From: Azospirillum lipoferum 4B
Lineage (GTDB): Bacteria > Pseudomonadota > Alphaproteobacteria > Azospirillales > Azospirillaceae
Direction of reading: 5' to 3'
DNA length: 64,000 nucleotides
Assembly (NCBI RefSeq): GCF_000283655.1
Contig: NC_016587.1
Location: 1-64,000 of the forward strand
The notes beneath the pieces were generated by a model. The model was not told the origin of the DNA and did not search any database. It worked only from the letters and a program-made list of their open reading frames with translations. Both the position numbers and the translations under genes were made by a program. This document shows, in pieces, positions 59,450-64,000 of this stretch. Numbering within the stretch: position 1 is the first letter of the stretch; every line of letters starts with the position of its first letter.

Positions 59450-60862
59450 TCAGTCCGCCCGCCCGGCCGCCAAGCGCCCCAAAATGGCCGCATGGCTGCG
59501 GATGCCGTTGCGCAGGCATTTCAGCTCGAACTTCTCGTTCGGCGAATGGATGCGGTCGTCGTCCAGCCCGAAGCCGACCAGGATGGTGTCGAGCCCCAGA
59601 TGCTCGCGGAACCAGCCGACGATGGGGATCGACCCGCCGCCGCCGATCAGCACGCCGTCGCGCCCCGTCGCCTCCTTCAGCCCGCCGCGCACCGCCTGCA
59701 TCCACGGCGTATCGGTCGGCACCTCGATGCCGGGGGAGGAGCTGAAGCGGCGGAAGCCGACCGTGCAGTCGGCCGGCAGCCGCTCCTCGAAGAAGCGCCG
59801 GACCGACGCCTCGACGGCCGCCGGGTCCTGGCCGGGCACCAGACGGCAGCTGAGCTTGCACGACGCCTTGGCCGGGATGACCGTCTTCGATCCCTCGCCG
59901 GTGTAGCCGCCCCAGACGCCGTTGATGTCGCAGGTCGGCCGGGTCCAGATGCGTTCCAGCAGCGTCCGCCCCGCCTCGCCATGGCTGCGGGTCAGGCCGA
60001 GCGCACCCAGGAACTGCGCCTCGTCCAGCGGCAGGCCGCGGATCTGCGCCAGCAGTTCGTCGGGCAGCTCGCGCACGCCGTCATAGAAGCCGTCGAAGCG
60101 CACCCGTCCGTCGGCGTCGTGGATCTGGCCCAGGATGCCGCTCAGCACATTCAGCGGGTTGGGCACCGCGCCGCCGAACAGGCCGGAATGCAGGTCGTGG
60201 CTCGGCCCGGTGACGGTGGCTTCCAGATAGAGCAGCCCGCGCAGCCGCGTGGTGATCGCCGGGGTGTCGACGTCCCAGGCGTTGGTGTCGGTGACGAGGC
60301 AGAAGTCGGCCTGCAGCTCCGCCGCATGCTCCTTCAGGAAGCGCGGCAGCGACGGGCTGCCGGTCTCCTCCTCGCCCTCCAGCAGCACGGTGGCGCGGAT
60401 GGGGATGCTGCCGTGGACGGCGTGCCAGGCCTCGAAGGCTTCCATGAAGGTCATGGTCTGGCCCTTGTCGTCGGCGGCACCGCGGGCGACGACGCGGCGC
60501 CCGCGCTCGGCCTCGACGATCGCCGGCTCGAAGGGCGGGCTGTTCCACAGCTCCACCGGATCGGCGGGCTGGACGTCGTAATGGCCGTAATAGAGCACAT
60601 GCGGCGTCTCCGCCCCCGCCGGCCCCGGCCCCGGCCCCGGATGATGGGCGACCAGGATGGGATGACCGGGGGTTTCATGGATGGTGACGCTGAATCCCAT
60701 CGCCGCCAGCCTGTCGGCGCACCATCGGGCGGCACGGCGGACATCGCCGGCATAGGCGGGGTCGGTGCTGACCGAGGGAATGCGCAGAAGCTCGCAAAGC
60801 CGGCCGACCGACTCCTCGAAGGACTCGTCCACCTTGCGCAGCACGGCATCGACAGGAAGCAT
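59450..60862 (-). CDS. M20-family metallopeptidase (dipeptidase)
   Basis: The 470-residue dizinc hydrolase has HVLYYGHYDVQPADP (first His and the following Asp), ARGAADDKGQTMTFMEAFEA (bridging Asp), LEGEEETGSPSLPRFL (catalytic Glu pair) and VTDTNAWD. The last zinc ligand lies in the C-terminal half (DRIHSPNEKFELKCL, with the His in IHSPNE). It is probably a cytosolic dipeptidase or carnosinase-type enzyme. It overlaps no neighbour and lies 51 bases downstream of the ParA-like gene on the same strand. Confidence 0.9.
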   Translation of the reverse strand: MLPVDAVLRKVDESFEESVGRLCELLRIPSVSTDPAYAGDVRRAARWCADRLAAMGFSVTIHETPGHPILVAHHPGPGPGPAGAETPHVLYYGHYDVQPADPVELWNSPPFEPAIVEAERGRRVVARGAADDKGQTMTFMEAFEAWHAVHGSIPIRATVLLEGEEETGSPSLPRFLKEHAAELQADFCLVTDTNAWDVDTPAITTRLRGLLYLEATVTGPSHDLHSGLFGGAVPNPLNVLSGILGQIHDADGRVRFDGFYDGVRELPDELLAQIRGLPLDEAQFLGALGLTRSHGEAGRTLLERIWTRPTCDINGVWGGYTGEGSKTVIPAKASCKLSCRLVPGQDPAAVEASVRRFFEERLPADCTVGFRRFSSSPGIEVPTDTPWMQAVRGGLKEATGRDGVLIGGGGSIPIVGWFREHLGLDTILVGFGLDDDRIHSPNEKFELKCLRNGIRSHAAILGRLAAGRAD

Positions 60863-60913
60863 GATGGTCTCTTCTTGAAATTGATTTGCGCGTGAGCGGG
60901 GAGAGGGAAAATC

Positions 60914-61999
60914 CTACCCCCCCAGACCCGCCAGCAGCTTGCCCAGAAACGGCTGCCCGACAAAGGCACCCAGCGCGAAGCCGGCGATCAGCCCGATGAC
61001 CAGCCCCACAAGCCCCGCCCCCATGCCGCCGCGGCCGGACTGCGCGCGCTCCGCCTGCCGGGCGCCGTTGCCCGCGCCCGACGGCTCGTCCGCCTCGTCG
61101 AGGGAGGAGGCGCGCCGGGCACTGTAGGAGGTGTCGGTCGCCTCGTGCCACGCCTGGATGCGCTCCAGCGCCGGCTTCAGCTGGGCGTCGTCGGGCGCGC
61201 TGCCGCGGCCATGGACGATCTCCCAGGCCAGCGCCGCGAAACGGGAGGTGGTCCGCCCCTCCGGCGTGAAGATCGCCGCCGGCATGCGGCGATAGGTCGC
61301 CTTCACCACATCCACGTCATAGGGGAAGGCGGTGCGGAACATCAGGTCGGGGAATTCGGCGCGCAGCTGGGTCATCGACTCGCGCCCCACCTCGTCGTTG
61401 GTGATCGACATCATGAGGATGCCGGCCAGCGACAGGTTGGGGTTCAGCCCGTTCTGGATATGCTCCACCACCTGCAGGGTGCGGCGCAGCCCGTCCAGCG
61501 CGTAGCGGCCGGGGAACACCGGCACCACCAGCCGGTCCGACGCCGCCAGCGCGCCGGCCGCCAGATGGCCGAGAGCCGGCGGGCAGTCGATGACGACATA
61601 GTCGGGCGGGTTGCGCGAGAAATGCAGCGCCTTGCGCAGGCCGCGCTGCGACCCGCCACGGCTGTCCAGCGCATGCTCCAGCGAATAGAGCTTGCGCGCG
61701 CCGACGATCATCGACAGCCCGTCGAAGGCGGTCGGGGTGATGGCGTCCTCGACGAAGGTCTCCTGCCGCAGCAGGTCGTTGATGCCGACCTTCGCCTTGT
61801 CGCGCAGCAGGAAGTTGCTGGTGGCGCTGCTCTGCGGGTCGAAATCGATCAGGACGACGCTCTTGCCCATGGCTGCAAGCGCCAAGGCCAGATTGACCGA
61901 GGTGGTCGTTTTGCCGACGCCGCCCTTCTGGTTGTAGACCGACAGAATGGTCGGCTGCCGTGTCTGCGGCGTGTCGAAAACGTCTTCGTGACTGGTCAT
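60914..61999 (-). CDS. ParA/MinD-like ATPase with C-terminal membrane tail
   Basis: The 361-residue protein has an N-terminal ParA-type P-loop with deviant Walker A (VYNQKGGVGKTTTSVNLALALA), the Walker A' region LIDFDPQSSATSNFLL, and VVIDCPPALGHLAAGALAASDRLVVPVFPGRYALDGL. A partly disordered linker (about 275-320, SARRASSLDEADEPSGAGNGARQAERAQSGRGG) is followed by a glycine-rich hydrophobic tail GLVGLVIGLIAGFALGAFVG that is likely to enter the membrane. Start MTSHEDV is chosen over an upstream GTG. No ParB follows, so chromosome partitioning is unlikely; positioning of an envelope or chemotaxis complex is possible. Confidence 0.8.
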   Translation of the reverse strand: MTSHEDVFDTPQTRQPTILSVYNQKGGVGKTTTSVNLALALAAMGKSVVLIDFDPQSSATSNFLLRDKAKVGINDLLRQETFVEDAITPTAFDGLSMIVGARKLYSLEHALDSRGGSQRGLRKALHFSRNPPDYVVIDCPPALGHLAAGALAASDRLVVPVFPGRYALDGLRRTLQVVEHIQNGLNPNLSLAGILMMSITNDEVGRESMTQLRAEFPDLMFRTAFPYDVDVVKATYRRMPAAIFTPEGRTTSRFAALAWEIVHGRGSAPDDAQLKPALERIQAWHEATDTSYSARRASSLDEADEPSGAGNGARQAERAQSGRGGMGAGLVGLVIGLIAGFALGAFVGQPFLGKLLAGLGG

Positions 62000-62183
62000 G
62001 TTGGTTCCGCTTCGCCGTTCTGCGGCAATCCCCACCTCCCGCACCGGATGGCCCGGCCCGGAAGCGAGGGCGCACTATAAGCGCCGCGACGCCGCAAGTC
62101 TTCCCGCACGTTCGGGTGTTCCCCAAGCGGTCCTGCGCGGCGCCGGGCCCGTCACGAAACCGTCACTTGTCCGGCTTCCATAT

Positions 62184-62199
62184 TTCGACTATATTCGAA
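62184..62199. promoter_or_regulatory. candidate ArsR operator
   Basis: TTCGA and TCGAA are inverted arms with a six-base centre (ctatat), three bases before the arsR start codon and within an AT-rich patch. The position would allow ArsR to block its own transcription. Confidence 0.5.
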
Positions 62200-62201
62200 G
62201 C

Positions 62202-62558
62202 ATGGAAATGAAAGCAGCCACCAACGCCTTCGCCGCCCTCGCCCAGGAAACCCGCCTTGCCGTGTTCCGCCTGCTGATCGCGGTCGGGCCGAACGGGCTG
62301 ACGGCCGGCGATCTCGCCCAGCAGGTGGGGGTCCCCGCCTCCACCCTGTCTCATCATCTGGCGACGCTGGAACGCGCCGGCCTGCTCCGCTCCTGGCGGG
62401 TGCAGCGGCAGATCTTCTACGCGTCCGATTACGAGGGCACCCGCCGGCTAATCGCCTTCCTGATGGAGGATTGCTGCCAGGGCCGCCCGGAACTCTGCTC
62501 CACCGACCTGACCCTGGCCGTCCCTTGCGGTCCCGACGGATGCGACCACGAGGCCTGA
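62202..62558 (+). CDS. arsR: ArsR-family arsenic-responsive repressor
   Basis: The 118-residue winged-helix protein has FAALAQETRLAVFRLLIAVGPNGLTAGDLAQQVGVPASTLSHHLATLERAGLL, with the recognition helix around STLSHHL. The C-terminal part has a Cys pair in MEDCCQGRPELCS, which could bind As(III), as well as a further Cys in PCGPDGCDHEA. These Cys positions lie after the wing, as in some atypical ArsR proteins. It heads the ars operon followed by two arsenate reductases and acr3. Confidence 0.92.
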   Translation: MEMKAATNAFAALAQETRLAVFRLLIAVGPNGLTAGDLAQQVGVPASTLSHHLATLERAGLLRSWRVQRQIFYASDYEGTRRLIAFLMEDCCQGRPELCSTDLTLAVPCGPDGCDHEA

Positions 62559-62611
62559 ACCCCCGACCCCAACCGCCGCGCGCGCCGCGGCATGGATAAG
62601 GCGACCCAGCG

Positions 62612-63130
62612 ATGACCGACCGCGTCTACAATGTCCTGTTCCTGTGCACCCACAACAGTGCCCGCAGCGTCATGGCGGAATGCCTGCTGAACCGCGAGGG
62701 CAAGGGTCGCTTCCGCGGCTTCAGCGCCGGCAGCCAGCCCTCCGGCCGCATCAACCCCTATGTCCATGACCTGCTGGTGCGGCTGGGCTTCCCGACCGCG
62801 GACCTCCGCTCCAAGACCTGGGACGAATTCGCGACGGCGGACGCCCCGCACATGGATTTCGTCTTCACCGTCTGCGACAACGCCGCGGGCGAGGTCTGCC
62901 CGATCTGGCCCGGCCAGCCGATGACCGCCCATTGGGGCTTCCCCGACCCGTCGAGCGCCCAGGGCACCGACGCGGAGAAGGCCGCCTTCACCGCCACGGT
63001 GTTCGGGCAGATCCAGCGCCGCATCCAGGCCTTCGTCAGCCTGCCCATCGCCTCGCTCGACCGTCTGGCGCTGAAGCGCAAGCTGGACGACATGGGCAAG
63101 ACGTCCGCCACCACGGAGGCGGCGCGATGA
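62612..63130 (+). CDS. arsC: arsenate reductase, low-molecular-weight phosphatase (thioredoxin-linked) type
   Basis: The 172-residue protein starts with VLFLCTHNSARSVMAECLL, the CX5R phosphatase loop (Cys12 and Arg18). The downstream SAGSQPSGRINPYVHDLL and FVFTVCDNAAGEVCPIWPGQPMTAHWGFPDPS have additional Cys residues usable in the reduction cycle. It reduces As(V) to As(III) for export by Acr3. It is 53 bases after arsR and overlaps the next gene by four bases. Confidence 0.92.
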   Translation: MTDRVYNVLFLCTHNSARSVMAECLLNREGKGRFRGFSAGSQPSGRINPYVHDLLVRLGFPTADLRSKTWDEFATADAPHMDFVFTVCDNAAGEVCPIWPGQPMTAHWGFPDPSSAQGTDAEKAAFTATVFGQIQRRIQAFVSLPIASLDRLALKRKLDDMGKTSATTEAAR

Positions 63131-63561
63131 CGCCCGTCACCATCTATCACAACCCGGCCTGCGGCACCTCGCGCAACACGCTGGCGCTGATCCGCAACAG
63201 CGGCGTCGAGCCGACGGTGGTCGAGTATCTGAAGACGCCGCCGACCCGCGGCGAGCTGGCCGACCTGATCCGCCGCATGGGCGTGCCGGTGCGTGCCGTT
63301 TTGCGCGAGAAGGGCACGCCCTTTGCCGAACTCGGGCTCGGCGACCCGGCGCTCGGCGACGACCAACTGCTCGACGCCATGATGGCGCACCCGATCCTGA
63401 TCAACCGGCCGATCGTGGTGACGCCGCTCGGCGTGCGGCTGTGCCGCCCGTCCGAAGCGGTGCTCGACATCCTCCCCGATGCCCAGCGCGGCGCCTTCGC
63501 CAAGGAAGACGGCGAGCAGGTCGTCGACGCCGCCGGACAGCGCATCGACAAAGCCTCCTGA
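63127..63561 (+). CDS. arsC: arsenate reductase, glutaredoxin-linked type
   Basis: The 144-residue protein has VTIYHNPACGTSRNTLALIRNSG with the catalytic Cys12 and the CGTSRN motif, LREKGTPFAELGLGD and PILINRPIVVTPLGVRLCRPSEAVLDIL, hallmarks of the E. coli R773-type ArsC. It is structurally unrelated to the preceding reductase. The start overlaps the stop of the previous gene (ATGA), showing tight coupling in the operon arsR-arsC-arsC-acr3. Confidence 0.93.
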   Translation: MTPVTIYHNPACGTSRNTLALIRNSGVEPTVVEYLKTPPTRGELADLIRRMGVPVRAVLREKGTPFAELGLGDPALGDDQLLDAMMAHPILINRPIVVTPLGVRLCRPSEAVLDILPDAQRGAFAKEDGEQVVDAAGQRIDKAS

Positions 63562-63573
63562 CGGACACCGATC

Positions 63574-64000
63574 ATGACAACCGACATCCACGCCGCCCCG
63601 GCGGCCCGCCCCGCCATGGGGCTTTTCGAGCGCTATCTCAGCGTCTGGGTCGCCCTGTGCATCGTCGCCGGCATCGCGCTCGGCCATCTGGTGCCCGGCG
63701 TCTTCCAGGCCATCGCCACGGCGGAGGTCGCCAAGGTCAACTTGCCGGTGGCGGTGCTGATCTGGCTGATGATCGTGCCGATGCTGCTGAAGATCGACCT
63801 CGGCGCGCTGGGGCGGGTCGGCGAGCATTGGCGCGGCGTCGGCGTGACGCTGTTCATCAACTGGGCGGTCAAGCCCTTCTCGATGGCCCTGCTCGGCACG
63901 CTGTTCATCGGCAACCTGTTCGCCCCGCTGCTGCCGCAGGACCAGATTTCCTCCTACATCGCCGGGCTGATCCTGCTGGCCGCCGCCCCCTGCACCGCCA
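63574..64000 (+). CDS. acr3: arsenite efflux transporter ACR3 (partial, runs off the window)
   Basis: About 142 codons are visible. The N-terminus MTTDIHAAPAARPAMGLFERYLSVWVALCIVAGIALGHLVPG matches the start of Acr3. Further segments include VNLPVAVLIWLMIVPMLLKID, INWAVKPFSMALLGTLF and IAGLILLAAAPCTA, the last leading into the conserved Cys of the Acr3 transport site. It should export As(III) produced by the two reductases. It begins 12 bases after the preceding gene and continues beyond the window. Confidence 0.93.
   Translation, partial: MTTDIHAAPAARPAMGLFERYLSVWVALCIVAGIALGHLVPGVFQAIATAEVAKVNLPVAVLIWLMIVPMLLKIDLGALGRVGEHWRGVGVTLFINWAVKPFSMALLGTLFIGNLFAPLLPQDQISSYIAGLILLAAAPCTA

Overview
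The window is high-GC bacterial DNA with alphaproteobacterial, most likely Azospirillum-like (Rhodospirillales), gene content. The pointers are an aapJQMP general amino-acid ABC operon, a rluD-rpoH pair, a stand-alone cheD, several large methyl-accepting chemotaxis proteins (MCPs), a TRAP transporter and many GC-rich intergenic inverted repeats. The genus is inferred from gene content and style only; no rRNA or marker phylogeny was possible.

Layout. 0-9.5 kb: a hypothetical protein, an endonuclease/phosphatase-family protein, CheD, a PBP4-type D-Ala-D-Ala carboxypeptidase divergent from an FHA-domain protein, an MFS exporter, an HTH protein with a low-complexity tail and an orphan HWE-type histidine kinase. 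9.8-18.8 kb: aapJQMP, an OmpR-type response regulator, an MCP and a second AapJ-like binding protein. 19-31 kb: a livKHMGF-type ABC transporter divergent from a complete protocatechuate branch of the beta-ketoadipate pathway (pcaIJF-DCB-HG). The shared intergenic region carries promoter elements and PcaR-like boxes. 31-35.4 kb: a dCache MCP, a decayed fragment of a related MCP and two genes I do not recognise. 35.4-40.4 kb: a TRAP transporter (P, M and Q subunits), gluconokinase and a LacI/GntR-type repressor with two matching operators. 40.5-45.3 kb: a third MCP, an SDR dehydrogenase and a THUMP-domain RNA methyltransferase.

45.4-47.2 kb is the outstanding region: an AT-rich, evidently acquired retron. 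It has a candidate msr-msd RNA, a structured leader whose arm is complementary to a Shine-Dalgarno site, a 51-residue cationic amphipathic peptide, an XRE-type HTH protein and a reverse transcriptase with the retron hallmarks NAxxH, YMDD and VTG. It abuts three tandem tRNA-Glu genes. 47.6-64 kb returns to host-type DNA: threonine aldolase, a small membrane protein, rluD, rpoH, GNAT proteins, a LysE exporter, a PhzF-like isomerase, a threonine dehydratase-like enzyme, a DUF1127 protein, a DHA2 exporter with divergent LysR regulator, an aldo/keto reductase, an M20 dipeptidase, a ParA-like ATPase with a membrane tail, and an ars operon (arsR, two unrelated arsenate reductases, acr3) cut by the window end.

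How the genes work together. The pca enzymes convert protocatechuate to succinyl-CoA plus acetyl-CoA, and the divergent ABC transporter probably imports a related substrate. The TRAP/gluconokinase/GntR set forms a gluconate-type uptake and phosphorylation unit. The retron genes probably form an anti-phage or abortive-infection module, which is inference from family and architecture.
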